Assembly (NCBI GenBank): GCA_947259495.1
Contig: CAMYLV010000001.1
Location: forward strand, 96,670 to 160,669
Origin: an uncultured Desulfobacterales bacterium
GTDB lineage: Bacteria > Desulfobacterota > Desulfobacteria > Desulfobacterales > JAHEIW01
Length of the DNA: 64,000 bases
Direction: 5' to 3'
The notes beneath the pieces were generated by a model. It was not told the DNA's origin. It did no database searches and worked only from the letters and a program-made list of their open reading frames with translations. This document shows positions 33,023-42,799 of this stretch, in pieces. Position 1 is the stretch's first letter. Every line of letters begins with the position of its first letter. The position numbers were made by a program, and so were the translations under genes.

Positions 33023-34243
33023 CTATCCGTTTTTGTCCAATTCAAAAGCCGAGTGCAGCACGCGCACAGCCAGTTCGGTGTATTTTTCTTCGATGATACA
33101 GGAGATTCTGATTTCTGAAGTACTGATCATCATGATGTTGATATTTTCTTTGGCCAGGGCATTGAACATTTTGGATGCGACGCCGGAGTGATCTTTCATG
33201 CCCACCCCGATAACGGAGACCTTGGCAATTTTTTCGTCGCCGAAAACATCCTCAGCATCAATATCTTTGGCAATCGTTGTTTGCATATCCAGCGCCTGTT
33301 TAAAATTGGCTTTTGGAACCGTGAACGTTAAATCGGTTTGTCCTTCGGCGCGCGTATTTTGAATAATCATATCCACGACAATTCCGGCATCGGCCACCGG
33401 TGTAAAAATTTTGGCAGCAATCCCCGGTATGTCAGGAACTTTTTTTAAGGTGATACGGGCTTGATCCTTGTCATGGGTGACGCCGGATACCACCAGGCGT
33501 TCCATTCCGGAATTTTCATTGACTACCATGGTTCCCTCCTCCTCGCTGAACGATGATCTGACGTGCACCGGTATGTTAAATTTTTTGGCAAAACCCACCG
33601 ATCGAATTTGTAAAACCTTGGCTCCCAGGCTGGCCATGTTCAACATTTCATCGTAGGAAATGGCACTCAGCTTGCGGGCTTGCGGGCAGATATTGGGATC
33701 GGCCGTATAAACGCCATCCACGTCGGTATAGATTTCACAGACATCGGCTTTAAGTGCTGCGGCGATTGCTACGGCGGATGTATCCGATCCCCCCCGTCCC
33801 AGGGTTGTAATGTTGCCATTGGGATCGCAGCCCTGAAATCCGGCCACCACAACGATGTGACGCTCCTTGAGCAATTTCTGGATACGATCGGCCCGAATGT
33901 CGAGAATGCGAGCATTGCCATGGCATTGGTCGGTCAGAACTTCGGCCTGATGCCCCAGCAGCGACTGGGCCGGGTAATTCATTGATTTGAGCGCCATGGC
34001 CAACAGGGCGGATGTGGTCTGCTCGCCGGTGGCCAGCAATACATCCAGCTCACGTTTGTCTGGTAATTGGGAAAGATTGCTGGCCATATCGATCAGATTG
34101 TCAGTGATGCCGGCCATAGCCGAAAGAATGACGACGACCGCATTGCCCTTGTCATAGGTTTTCGCAACCCGGGCGGCCACATTTTGAATTCGTTCCAGGT
34201 TGGCAACGGAGGTGCCCCCGTATTTTTGAACAATTAAAGCCAC
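33023..34243 (-). CDS. lysC: Aspartate kinase
   Basis: 406 residues. First step of the lysine, threonine and methionine pathway. The N-terminal kinase domain starts [22 protein letters not shown], with [17 protein letters not shown] and [17 protein letters not shown]. The C-terminal part has two ACT domains ([19 protein letters not shown] and [20 protein letters not shown]) for feedback by lysine and/or threonine. It is a monofunctional enzyme of usual length, 35 bases downstream of tsaE on the same strand. Confidence 0.95.
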   Translation of the reverse strand: MALIVQKYGGTSVANLERIQNVAARVAKTYDKGNAVVVILSAMAGITDNLIDMASNLSQLPDKRELDVLLATGEQTTSALLAMALKSMNYPAQSLLGHQAEVLTDQCHGNARILDIRADRIQKLLKERHIVVVAGFQGCDPNGNITTLGRGGSDTSAVAIAAALKADVCEIYTDVDGVYTADPNICPQARKLSAISYDEMLNMASLGAKVLQIRSVGFAKKFNIPVHVRSSFSEEEGTMVVNENSGMERLVVSGVTHDKDQARITLKKVPDIPGIAAKIFTPVADAGIVVDMIIQNTRAEGQTDLTFTVPKANFKQALDMQTTIAKDIDAEDVFGDEKIAKVSVIGVGMKDHSGVASKMFNALAKENINIMMISTSEIRISCIIEEKYTELAVRVLHSAFELDKNG

Positions 34244-34278
34244 AGTTTCTTCTCCGATTTTACCTTTTGAAATTGGTC

Positions 34279-34767
34279 TTAACTATTCTGAAGTTGGAAT
34301 TCCAGAGCTTTTAGCAAATTATCGGTTGATTGTCCATATGCAAATATGTCTATCCGACGGGCGTTCTCGCTGACAATTTCGAACCGCAGCTGCAAGTGGT
34401 TTAAAAGCATATCATTGGAGATTTTTTCGGCCCATTCGATGGCGATGACGGCATCTGCCCGAAGCGCTTCGTCCAGGCCGACGTCCTCCAGTTCGGAGAG
34501 GTGTTCGATTCGGTAAAGATCCACATGGTACAGGGGGAGGCGTCCGGTGTATTCATTGATCAAGGTGAAAGTCGGGCTGGTAATGTAGTACTTCTCAGAA
34601 ACGTCGAGACCCTTTGCGAGCCCCTGAACAAATGCGGTTTTACCGCTTCCGAGATCTCCGGTTAAAGCGATGATGATCGGTTGCTGAATTGCGGCGCCCA
34701 TATGTTGTCCCAGCTTCTGGGTTTTCGTTACCGAATGGGTCGTTATTTGGATGTGCTTGTCAGGCAT
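34279..34767 (-). CDS. tsaE: tRNA threonylcarbamoyladenosine biosynthesis ATPase TsaE
   Basis: 162 residues. P-loop [20 protein letters not shown], followed by [23 protein letters not shown] and IAIEWAEKI, is the TsaE pattern. It works with TsaD and TsaB to make t6A37 in tRNAs that read ANN codons. It sits between nnr and lysC; the pairing with nnr (yjeF-yjeE) is a common bacterial arrangement and supports the call. Confidence 0.93.
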   Translation of the reverse strand: MPDKHIQITTHSVTKTQKLGQHMGAAIQQPIIIALTGDLGSGKTAFVQGLAKGLDVSEKYYITSPTFTLINEYTGRLPLYHVDLYRIEHLSELEDVGLDEALRADAVIAIEWAEKISNDMLLNHLQLRFEIVSENARRIDIFAYGQSTDNLLKALEFQLQNS

Positions 34768-34792
34768 CGTTTGCGGGTGGTTCTGGCGTATT

Positions 34793-36346
34793 TCACGTTT
34801 GAATTACTTTTTTAATTGCTCCCGGAATTGCATTCATCACCTCACCGGCCAGGTAGCCGATCGGACCAATTGTTTTTGCAAGGGTGTCGGCGGCGGCTCC
34901 ATGCAGATACACTGCGGCATGGGCAGCTGCTTCCGGGGAAAAACCCTGGGTGATAAATCCGGCCAGGACACCGGTCAGCACATCCCCCATACCGCCGGAG
35001 GCCATGCCGGGATTGCCGGTGGAATTAACAAAGGCAGTGCCATTGGGATGGGCTATGACGGTTGCGGCTCCTTTCAAGACAACGTGCACACCGAAATTTA
35101 CTGCAAGGTCCCGGGCACACGCTAGCCGATTCTGTTGAACCGCTGCGGGGGAGGTTTCGATCAGCCGAGCCATTTCTCCGGGATGAGGGGTCAGCACAGC
35201 CGGGGCTTTAAGTTTTTTCAATAGCCCGGTTTGGCCGACGATGTTGTTGAGGCCATCGGCATCAATGACCATGGGGATTTCAATCTGGCGTATTACCTTT
35301 TCGACCAGGCTTCGGGTTTCCAGGGCCTGGCCGATACCTGGTCCGATGGCCAAACATGTTTTTCCGGCTGTCAACCCTTGAATCTCATCCAGGGCGGTGT
35401 CTCCTAGAATGCCAAGCCGGATTTGCGGTAAGGGGGTTGTCATCGCTTCCAACACCTGAGCTGCGACAACCGAATTGAGGCTTTCAGCAACCCCCAGCGT
35501 CACCAGACCGGCACCGGCTCGCATGGCTGAAACGGCTGTCATGGCCGCGGCACCGGTTTTGCCGGTTGAGCCGGCAACAACCAGCAGATGGCCGGTTTTT
35601 CCCTTGTGCGTTTCTGCAGCGCGCGGCTGAAAGTAGGCACGAATGCGCTCAGCGGTCAGCAGGTATTGCTTCGGGCTGACGGATTCCACAACAGTGCGCG
35701 GTATGCCAATATCGATAATTTCAAGCTTTCCGGTGCATTCAGCTCCCGGATAGGTGTAATGACCGATTTTGGCCAAGGCAAAAGTTGCCGTGCATTGCGC
35801 ATGGATAGTTGTCCCACAGGGTTGGCCCGTATCAGAATTTAGGCCCGATGGAATATCCACGGCAAATACCGGAATTCCTGTACTGTTGATAAAATCAATT
35901 GCGGCTTTAAAAAACCCTCTGACATTGGATGTTAAGCCGGTACCCAGAATGGCATCCACCAGCAGGCCTGAACGGGCGAGACGGGGTTTAATTTTTGAAA
36001 ACGAATCTTCGTCCGGAACCTCAATGACCGGTATATTGAGCGCAGCCAGACGTTTGAGGTTGGTCGCGGCATCACCTTTGACCGCACCGGTTTTGGCCAG
36101 CAAATAGACCGCTACCTCAAGGCCTTGCGCGGCAAGCTCCCTGGCAATAACAAACCCGTCGCCGCCATTGTTTCCCTTGCCGCAAACAATACCTACACCG
36201 TCTTCGGCTTGATCGGCAAATTGCGCGAGCAACACGCGCGCGGCGCCCTGTCCGGCGGTTTCCATGAGCTCCAGACCCGGAATAGCATGCTTTTCGATCG
36301 CCTGGCGATCCATTTCCTGCATTTCAGCAGCGGTTACGAGAATCAT
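34793..36346 (-). CDS. nnr: Bifunctional NAD(P)H-hydrate epimerase/dehydratase
   Basis: 517 residues. Residues 1-215 are the YjeF-N epimerase: MDRQAIEKHAIPGLELMETAG, IVCGKGNNGGDGFVIAREL and VDIPSGLNSDTGQ. Residues 225-510 are the ADP-dependent dehydratase: KGKTGHLLVVAGSTGKTGAA, AIGPGIGQ, LTPHPGEMARL and GNPGMASGGMGDVLTGVLAG. It repairs hydrated NADH and NADPH. TGGAG lies 8 bases before ATG 36346. It is the first gene of the nnr-tsaE-lysC group. Confidence 0.95.
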   Translation of the reverse strand: MILVTAAEMQEMDRQAIEKHAIPGLELMETAGQGAARVLLAQFADQAEDGVGIVCGKGNNGGDGFVIARELAAQGLEVAVYLLAKTGAVKGDAATNLKRLAALNIPVIEVPDEDSFSKIKPRLARSGLLVDAILGTGLTSNVRGFFKAAIDFINSTGIPVFAVDIPSGLNSDTGQPCGTTIHAQCTATFALAKIGHYTYPGAECTGKLEIIDIGIPRTVVESVSPKQYLLTAERIRAYFQPRAAETHKGKTGHLLVVAGSTGKTGAAAMTAVSAMRAGAGLVTLGVAESLNSVVAAQVLEAMTTPLPQIRLGILGDTALDEIQGLTAGKTCLAIGPGIGQALETRSLVEKVIRQIEIPMVIDADGLNNIVGQTGLLKKLKAPAVLTPHPGEMARLIETSPAAVQQNRLACARDLAVNFGVHVVLKGAATVIAHPNGTAFVNSTGNPGMASGGMGDVLTGVLAGFITQGFSPEAAAHAAVYLHGAAADTLAKTIGPIGYLAGEVMNAIPGAIKKVIQT

Positions 36347-36404
36347 CTGAGACTCCAGTAAGGAAAGCCGTGCACAACGATAATTTTTCTACAGTGAAAA
36401 TATG

Positions 36405-36505
36405 TCAATTTACAAAAACAAAAAATGATTACGAAAACAAGAATATTTGAAAGCATAAAATTAATTTTTGTTTTTGTGTTTTTATTCTTTCGTGCTTTCG
36501 TGACA
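36405..36505. repeat. AT-rich periodic inverted repeat (CACGAAA-type)
   Basis: ACAAAAACAAAAAATGATTACGAAAACAAG-type sequence on the left is mirrored by AATTTTTGTTTTTG and then TCTTTCGTGCTTTCGTG on the right. The unit on the minus strand is CACGAAAG. It lies between nnr and pdxJ. It fits the pattern of inverted short-unit arrays found in other gaps. Confidence 0.5.
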
Positions 36506-36542
36506 AAAATAGCCGATTGTTTCAAGCTTGCTTTCAAGAGAT

Positions 36543-37262
36543 TCAAAGTGCCCGTATCAGATCAATCATTTCTTTGACGGCCTTTTCCATGCCGGTCAGC
36601 ACCGCACGCGAAATCAGACTGTGGCCGATGCTGAATTCATCAATTTCACCGAGGCCCCTGAATGCCTTGATCGTTTTATAGCAGAGGCCATGCCCGGCTT
36701 TAATATTGAGATTGAGCTTGTGTGCCAGTTTGACGGCATCCACCATTTTTAAAAATTCCTGATGCCGTTTTTTAGATGTTTTAGCATCACAATAAACACC
36801 GGTGTGAAGTTCCACAATTTTGGCATTGGTGTGGTGGGCCTGCTTGAGCTGTTCGGGATCCGGGTCGATTAGGAGGCCGACGGGGATGCCGCTGTTTTGC
36901 AGGGTGTCAACGGTTTCTCTAATTTCTTCTTTATGGACAACGAGGTCCAGACCACCGCCGGCACTGAATTCCACCCGTTTTTCGGGCACCAGGGTAACAT
37001 GATCCGGTTTGATATCGAGGGCCATACCGACCATCTCCGTCGTTGACGCCATTTCCAGAATCAGTTTGCTTTGTATCGTCTGACGCAGGATTCGGACATC
37101 TCTATCCTGGATGTCCCGCCGGTCTTGCTGCAAGTGCATGGCAATACCATCGGCACCGGCAAATTCGGCCATAACTGCGGCGGCCACCGGATCGGGAAAT
37201 GAGCTTTTCCTGGCTTCTCGCAAGGCGGCCACCAGATCTATTTTAACTGCTAATCCGGCCAT
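36543..37262 (-). CDS. pdxJ: Pyridoxine 5'-phosphate synthase
   Basis: 239 residues, TIM barrel. It condenses 1-deoxyxylulose 5-phosphate with 3-amino-2-oxopropyl phosphate in the DXP-dependent vitamin B6 pathway. The N-terminus is shifted relative to E. coli but GADGIAMHLQQDRRDIQDRDV, HVTLVPEKRVEFSAGGGLD, IELHTG-type ELHTGVYCDA and IKAGHGLCYKTIKAF match, the last with the conserved His. GGGAGGT precedes ATG 37262. PLP is used by several enzymes here (selA, the MalY-type and AspT-type enzymes). Confidence 0.93.
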   Translation of the reverse strand: MAGLAVKIDLVAALREARKSSFPDPVAAAVMAEFAGADGIAMHLQQDRRDIQDRDVRILRQTIQSKLILEMASTTEMVGMALDIKPDHVTLVPEKRVEFSAGGGLDLVVHKEEIRETVDTLQNSGIPVGLLIDPDPEQLKQAHHTNAKIVELHTGVYCDAKTSKKRHQEFLKMVDAVKLAHKLNLNIKAGHGLCYKTIKAFRGLGEIDEFSIGHSLISRAVLTGMEKAVKEMIDLIRAL

Positions 37263-37329
37263 TGATGAACCTCCCTTTTTCCTGGGTTTGACACCTCATA
37301 TTTCTGTTCGATTAATCTGATCGCAGCGA

Positions 37330-37779
37330 TTAAAATACCGATTTCGACTTAATGGATTTTAGCACTTGATTTGTTTTCTGCTCCATTTTGTGAGCTTCGG
37401 ATTTGTCGTTTTCGTGGTCATAGCCCAGCAGGTGCAAAATACCGTGGATGAGAAGCTGGTCAAAATAGTCCAGCATGCTGAGGCCGGCGTTTTGTGCTTG
37501 CCGGTGAGCGGTTTCCATTGAAATCACAACATCGCCCAGAAGGGCGGGCGCGATTTCTGAGAACGGGCCCTCTTGCATTGCAAACGCAATTACATTTGTC
37601 GGACCGTCACGGTTCAGGTATTGTCGATTGAGGCGTGCAATCTGTTGATCGTCAACGATGAGAATAGAAAGCTCTGCGTCAGGATAACCCAAGGCGTTTA
37701 AGATGGCCCTCGCTGTTTGTCGAATCTTTTTCTTTGAGATCCTGTGTTTGCCTTGCCGGTTGTCGATCTGAACTTCCAT
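37330..37779 (-). CDS. ybeY: Endoribonuclease YbeY (16S rRNA maturation)
   Basis: About 149 residues. The zinc site HGILHLLGYDHEND (HxxxHxxGxDH) is the YbeY signature, with LNRQYLNRDGPTNVIAFAMQ upstream. It acts in 16S rRNA 3'-end processing and ribosome quality control. ATG 37779 is chosen from the expected length, with AAGGGA upstream; the frame is open to 37884. It overlaps the C-terminal coding end of the 7TM-HD gene by 101 bases, a large but in-operon overlap. phoH, 7TM-HD and ybeY in this order is a widespread cluster. Confidence 0.92.
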   Translation of the reverse strand: MEVQIDNRQGKHRISKKKIRQTARAILNALGYPDAELSILIVDDQQIARLNRQYLNRDGPTNVIAFAMQEGPFSEIAPALLGDVVISMETAHRQAQNAGLSMLDYFDQLLIHGILHLLGYDHENDKSEAHKMEQKTNQVLKSIKSKSVF

Positions 37780-40108
37780 TCTTCGATTTCCCTTTTTCAT
37801 TACCGTTTCCGGCTGTGCTGCCTTCACTATATTCGATGCGGTGATGATGGATGCCGTATAATATTTTATTAAAGCTTTTTGCAATATTATGCAGGTCTTT
37901 GAGGGTCAATTCGCAGTCATCCAGCTGGCCGTCTGAGAAAATCTGGTTGATCAATTTTTGGACCAGCCCCTGAATTCTTGACGGGGTGGGATTATCCAGC
38001 GATCGCGTGGCCGCTTCAACCACATCCGCCAGCATGACGAGACCGGCTTCTTTGGTTTGCGGCTTGGGACCCGGGTATCGAAAATCATCAATATTGATGG
38101 CAGCCGCTCCTTTTTTCTGTTTGGCCTTTTCATAGAAAAATTTAATGATGCTGGTGCCATGGTGCTGTCGGATCGTATCGCTGATCAATTGACCCAGTTT
38201 ATTTTCTTTGGCAATTTCAACGCCGTCTTTGATGTGGGCAATCAGGATCAGGCCCGACATGGAAGGCGCCAGCTTATCGTGTCGATTTTTGCCCTCAGTC
38301 TGGTTTTCGATAAAGTATAGCGGTTTTCTGATTTTGCCGATGTCATGATAATAACCGCAGACTTTTGCGAGCATCGGGTTGGCACCGATTTCCGTAGCGG
38401 CGGCTTCCACTAAAGAGCCGACAATTACCGAGTGGTGATAGGTGCCGGGGGCTTCGATCATCAACCGGCGCATGATCGGCCGGTCCAGATGCGCAAGCTC
38501 AAGAAGTGTAATATCAGTTGTATAATCAAAGGCAATTTCAACCAAGGGCACGATTCCGGCCGTCACAATACCGGTGCTGATACCCCCCAGAAAAGCGAAA
38601 GCCCAATCCCATATGAGTTTGGCAGCGGGCAATTCTCCGCTATAAAAGTGGATTGCGGTGGCCAGCACAATATTTAACAAACCCAGCTTGGTTCCGGCGA
38701 TGATGAACACTTTCCTTTCGCGGCAGCTTCTCAGCCAGTAAGCCGCCATCGTGCCGCTTATCAGGAAATAAATAAACATTTCAAAGCTGTTTTGAAAAAT
38801 AAGGGCAAAACCCATGGCCATTACCAGGGCCATCGGAACCGCCACTGACAGTCCCAAGAACAGGCAGATAATCATGGCCGCTGATGCTAATGGAATGCCA
38901 AAATAAGTCGAAGATCGGGGGATAAAGACGGGTGAATTCTGGGTAAGCAATTCTGACAAAGAGACCGAGACCTCTGACAGAAAGAAAAAGGTCAGGGCCA
39001 GGCTGGCAAGCAGCAGCAAGCTTTTGTTGTGATAATTGACCATCGGGCCCTGCTGATTTAGATGCAAAATGTAGGTGGTGATCAAAAAACACATCAACAA
39101 AAGGGCAGCCCCAAGACTGCTGAGCAGAATTTGTTCCTTCTGGGTCTGGGCCTGCATGGCCTCAAGTTTGAGTAAATCAATTTCAGATACCAGCGAACCT
39201 TCTCTGAGCACCATTTCGCCGGCCTTGATTTTAGACAACACCGGTTTGATTTCGGCCGCAATTTTGTTTTGCCGTTCCTGGGTCTCGCTGCGGTTGAGGG
39301 TGATATTGGGTTGAATGAGTTCCTGAACAAAATCAACGACCAAATTTTTTAATGTATAATCCAGATCCTGAAGGTAGGGCTGGCTGATGCTGCGGACCAT
39401 GGCCTTAGCTTGATTGAGGCCGTAAAATTGGTTTAAATTAGCCACAAATTTTTCATTTTTCGTTGCGACATCTCTCAGGAGAATGCCTTTGTCCAGTTCC
39501 TTTAGCAGAATTTCTTTGTTGGTGACGACGCCTGTAGATAAAATAGCGTTTAGAATTTTAACATTAAGATCGGCAATGTCGCTGGAAAATTCTTCTTTGG
39601 CAAGGGCCTGGAAAGCGCCTTTACTGACGCGAATGCCGATAGCCTCCTCAAATTGTGCCTGTTTCTCCCAGATCAAGGCCTGCACAGAGGGTTTTGCATC
39701 ATCAAGCTGGGCCACGTCAGGTTGGGACCCAATTTCCAATTCCTGAGGCGGGTTGTTTTGAGCTGAAGCGATTACTGTTCTCAGGTCATCAAATGCCTGC
39801 AATACATTACGCATCAGGGTTTTGGCCAAATTGGCATCGAAATCGTAAACCGTGAGCACGTCTGCCATGGCCAGCTGACGGTTTTTTTCGGTGGCGGCTT
39901 GATCCTCAATAAAAAAGTCGCGGGAGGCCTTGATATCCCTTTCGACCACATCTCCCAGGTTATAGCGGTGCTGGGTGATGACCAGACTCGGATATAAAAT
40001 GATAATAAATAAAATGACGAACAACACCAGAATCCCCCACCGCATTCGGGTGTTGTTATCCAGAAGTTTGTTGATCGATTCTTTGCGTTTATCGAAATTC
40101 ATAAGCAT
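37679..40108 (-). CDS. 7TM-HD family membrane phosphodiesterase-like protein (PgpH-like)
   Basis: About 809 residues. One membrane segment near the N-terminus (WGILVLFVILFIIILYPSLVI), then an extracytoplasmic region of about 280 residues, a block of about seven hydrophobic segments, and a cytoplasmic HD domain: GTYHHSVIVGSLVEAAATEIG, YYHDIGKIRKP and DTIRQHHG with the metal-binding His/Asp. Members of this 7TMR-HDED/7TM-HD family include the c-di-AMP phosphodiesterase PgpH. The tail is charged and low-complexity (NEKGKSKNGSSD). ATG 40108 replaces a TTG at 40177; ATG 40102 is also possible. It sits between phoH and ybeY. Confidence 0.87.
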   Translation of the reverse strand: MLMNFDKRKESINKLLDNNTRMRWGILVLFVILFIIILYPSLVITQHRYNLGDVVERDIKASRDFFIEDQAATEKNRQLAMADVLTVYDFDANLAKTLMRNVLQAFDDLRTVIASAQNNPPQELEIGSQPDVAQLDDAKPSVQALIWEKQAQFEEAIGIRVSKGAFQALAKEEFSSDIADLNVKILNAILSTGVVTNKEILLKELDKGILLRDVATKNEKFVANLNQFYGLNQAKAMVRSISQPYLQDLDYTLKNLVVDFVQELIQPNITLNRSETQERQNKIAAEIKPVLSKIKAGEMVLREGSLVSEIDLLKLEAMQAQTQKEQILLSSLGAALLLMCFLITTYILHLNQQGPMVNYHNKSLLLLASLALTFFFLSEVSVSLSELLTQNSPVFIPRSSTYFGIPLASAAMIICLFLGLSVAVPMALVMAMGFALIFQNSFEMFIYFLISGTMAAYWLRSCRERKVFIIAGTKLGLLNIVLATAIHFYSGELPAAKLIWDWAFAFLGGISTGIVTAGIVPLVEIAFDYTTDITLLELAHLDRPIMRRLMIEAPGTYHHSVIVGSLVEAAATEIGANPMLAKVCGYYHDIGKIRKPLYFIENQTEGKNRHDKLAPSMSGLILIAHIKDGVEIAKENKLGQLISDTIRQHHGTSIIKFFYEKAKQKKGAAAINIDDFRYPGPKPQTKEAGLVMLADVVEAATRSLDNPTPSRIQGLVQKLINQIFSDGQLDDCELTLKDLHNIAKSFNKILYGIHHHRIEYSEGSTAGNGNEKGKSKNGSSDRQPARQTQDLKEKDSTNSEGHLKRLGLS

Positions 40109-40231
40109 TTTGCCAGTGCTGCCGGCAAGCCTTACACCATTACAGATACAGTGCCCGCGGCGCGTGAAGAAAAACAAACGCCGAATTCATTCCAATTGGG
40201 CAATCCAGCCATTTTCGGAACGCGGGTTTTC

Positions 40232-41239
40232 CTATTGGGTTTTAGCGCTATTTGGATTTTCGTTTTCTTTGTCGGCATCAAGTTGCTCGTAGGCGTTAAT
40301 GATGTCCTGAACAAGTCTGTGCCGGACGACATCCAGTTTTGAAAAAAAGACAAATTTAAGGGCTTCAATTCCCTGCAAAATATTTTTGGCCTGTATCAAA
40401 CCCGATGTTTTTTCCACCGGCAGATCGATCTGGGTAATGTCTCCGGTAATGACCGCTTTTGAGTTGAATCCGATGCGGGTCAGAAACATTTTCATCTGTT
40501 CCGGGGTCGTGTTTTGGGCCTCATCCAGGATAATAAAGGAATCATTTAAAGTGCGCCCCCGCATAAAGGCAATCGGCGCTACTTCAATGGCCCCTTTTTG
40601 CATCAAATTCGCGACTTTCTCAAATTGTATCATATCATGCAGGGCGTCATATAGGGGCCTCAAATATGGATCAACCTTCTCGGCAAGATCACCGGGCAAA
40701 AAACCCAATTCCTCTCCGGCTTCGACTGCCGGTCGCGTCAGGATAATGCGATCAACGACTCCCTTGGTAAGGGCCGATACTGCCATTGCCATCGCCAGAT
40801 AGGTTTTTCCTGTGCCGGCCGGACCGATCCCAAAAACGATATCATAATTTCGCATGGCATCAATATATTCTTTCTGAGCCGGGCTTTTAGGGCTTATCGT
40901 TGTTTTTTTTGAGGTGATGAAAACAGTATCTAAAAATATTTTTTTCAGATCGGCGCGGTCATTTCCGCTGAGTACCCGTATGGCGTAATCAATGTCATTG
41001 GCGTGAATGGGATATCCTTCTTTTAATATGCTGTAAAGCTGCTCGAGGACATTTTGAGCCAGGCGCGCGGCAATAGACTCTCCTTGAATAAAAACCGTGC
41101 TGCCTCTGGCATTCACAGCGGTATCTGTTGCCGCGGCGATACGTTGCAAATGGCGGTTGTGCTCACCAAACAGCTGCCGGGCGAGTTCAATATCGGAAAA
41201 ATCGACTGTCGTTTGTTTGTTATCTAAAAGTTCATTCAT
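40232..41239 (-). CDS. phoH: PhoH-family ATPase
   Basis: 335 residues. Walker A GIGPAGTGKTYLAMAMAVSAL and Walker B FIILDEAQNTTPEQMKMFLTRIG are the PhoH motifs; an N-terminal KH-like region (residues 15-80) suggests nucleic-acid binding. RPAVEAGEELGFLPGDLAEKVDPYLRPLYD is also typical. It is probably involved in RNA metabolism together with ybeY, as the conserved cluster implies. It is the first gene of the phoH, 7TM-HD, ybeY group. Confidence 0.92.
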   Translation of the reverse strand: MNELLDNKQTTVDFSDIELARQLFGEHNRHLQRIAAATDTAVNARGSTVFIQGESIAARLAQNVLEQLYSILKEGYPIHANDIDYAIRVLSGNDRADLKKIFLDTVFITSKKTTISPKSPAQKEYIDAMRNYDIVFGIGPAGTGKTYLAMAMAVSALTKGVVDRIILTRPAVEAGEELGFLPGDLAEKVDPYLRPLYDALHDMIQFEKVANLMQKGAIEVAPIAFMRGRTLNDSFIILDEAQNTTPEQMKMFLTRIGFNSKAVITGDITQIDLPVEKTSGLIQAKNILQGIEALKFVFFSKLDVVRHRLVQDIINAYEQLDADKENENPNSAKTQ

Positions 41240-41557
41240 CTTTAATTTTATGGGCTCGGGACCGATGTCCTGAGATCAGCCCAAACAGCGATGCGCCACT
41301 TTAATTACGGGCTTAGTCCTATCACAACCGTAATTGATTGCAAGCTAGTTTCAACACCTTATTGTAGACCGAACCGCCGCAAAATACAAATCAGAGCTTT
41401 CTGTTAGGCGATAAAAATACCTTGACTCCAAATATCGGCTCTGTTAGTTGAACCGGCGGATGCGGATGTAAACTGCAGATGTTTCATTTAATAGGGGCAG
41501 ATGTTGAAAAATCATGCACTTTGAAGCTTTTTTATGTTTTGCCTTTCATGTGATTAA
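41240..41557. other. Divergent intergenic region between phoH and cvpA
   Basis: 318 bp that must hold promoters for both directions. TTGACT occurs at 41423 on the plus strand, but no good -10 box follows at 16-18 bases. No hairpin or repeat family member is present. Confidence 0.35.
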
Positions 41558-42085
41558 ATGAATCCTTTCGATGTGTTTATTATAATTGTACTCGGTTACA
41601 GCATTGTCCGGGGCCTTTTTAGAGGCCTGGTGAAAGAAGTATCCTCAATTATTGGTGTTTTGGGGGGATTTTATGCCGCCTATTCGTATTATCCGATGGT
41701 GGCCAAATTGCTTTCCGGTCTGATTGCAGAGCAATCATATCTTAACATATTGAGTTTTTTAATTATTTTTTGTGGCATCCTCATCATTATCAGCATCCTC
41801 GGGGTTGTCATCAAATATTTATTGAATGTTGCCTTTTTAGGATGGATCGATCGCGTCTGTGGCGTTGGGTTTGGATTAATTAAGGGTGTTTTAATTGTAA
41901 CGGTTTTATTTATCATTCTCACCACTTTTCTTACCAAAGGCGCACCGCTAATCAAAAAATCTATTCTCGCCCCGCATGTCATTTGGATTTCTGAAAAAAT
42001 GGTCGGTCTTGTTTCCGAAGAAATGAAAAAAGATTTTTTTGGCAAACTCGACGAATTCAAAAAAGCGTGGAAAATTCCAAAATAA
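41558..42085 (+). CDS. CvpA-family membrane protein
   Basis: 175 residues with four hydrophobic segments. DVFIIIVLGYSIVRGLFRGLVKEVSSIIGVL at the start and GWIDRVCGVGFGLIKGVL in the middle are the CvpA (colicin V production) pattern. It is an inner-membrane protein linked to envelope stress, with unclear mechanism. The mazG start codon lies within its last 19 bases, indicating an operon. Confidence 0.85.
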   Translation: MNPFDVFIIIVLGYSIVRGLFRGLVKEVSSIIGVLGGFYAAYSYYPMVAKLLSGLIAEQSYLNILSFLIIFCGILIIISILGVVIKYLLNVAFLGWIDRVCGVGFGLIKGVLIVTVLFIILTTFLTKGAPLIKKSILAPHVIWISEKMVGLVSEEMKKDFFGKLDEFKKAWKIPK

Positions 42086-42798
42086 AATCAGCCAAGGATT
42101 CGATCAAAGCGCTGGTTGCCCTGATTGAATCCTTGCGCGGTGAGAATGGATGCCCTTGGGACCAAAAGCAAACCCCCAGAAGCATGCTCGTCTATCTGAT
42201 AGAGGAGATTTATGAACTTGCCGATGCCATCGAGTCAAACCGTGCTGAAGCGGTCAGAGAAGAATTGGGGGATGTTTTATTTCATATTTTTTTCATAACG
42301 CAATTATTTCAGGAAAAGGACGAATTTTCGATTGACGATGTTGCCCGTGATATAATCGCTAAAATGATCAGGCGTCACCCCCACGTCTTTGGGGCAGCTA
42401 AAGTTCAGAACACAGAAGAGGTCAGACAAAATTGGCAGAAAATAAAACAGAATGAAAAGAAAGAGTTCACCAAAAAATCCATCATCGATTCCGTGCCCAG
42501 TAATTTACCGGCCCTGATGCGCGCTTACCAGATTGGCGCGCGCACAGCACAATACGGTTTTAACCGGGAGAATCGCGAAAACCTGCTAATCGAGCTGGAA
42601 TCTAAGTTTGATCAGCTAAAGCGGGCCATTGATATCAACGATACCGATCGAACATTAAAAGATTTCGGAAGCTATCTATTTTCTTTGGTTAATTTGGCGC
42701 GGCTCTTGAAAATTCACCCTGAAACCGCCCTTTCCGGAGCGGTCAAAGCATTTGAAGAGCGCTTTAGGCAGATGGCAAAAGAGGATTCAAAAACCTAA
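42067..42798 (+). CDS. mazG: Nucleoside triphosphate pyrophosphohydrolase MazG
   Basis: 243 residues with two MazG repeats. GENGCPWDQKQTPRSMLVYLIEEIYELADAI, followed by REELGDVLFHIFFI, gives the ExxED-type metal site. RRHPHVFG and QYGFNRE...LIELESKFDQL are in the second half. It removes non-canonical NTPs and may modulate ppGpp levels. It starts at GTG 42067, inside the cvpA end, and its TAA is one base before the hisH ATG. Confidence 0.93.
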   Translation: MENSKIKSAKDSIKALVALIESLRGENGCPWDQKQTPRSMLVYLIEEIYELADAIESNRAEAVREELGDVLFHIFFITQLFQEKDEFSIDDVARDIIAKMIRRHPHVFGAAKVQNTEEVRQNWQKIKQNEKKEFTKKSIIDSVPSNLPALMRAYQIGARTAQYGFNRENRENLLIELESKFDQLKRAIDINDTDRTLKDFGSYLFSLVNLARLLKIHPETALSGAVKAFEERFRQMAKEDSKT

Positions 42799-42799
42799 A

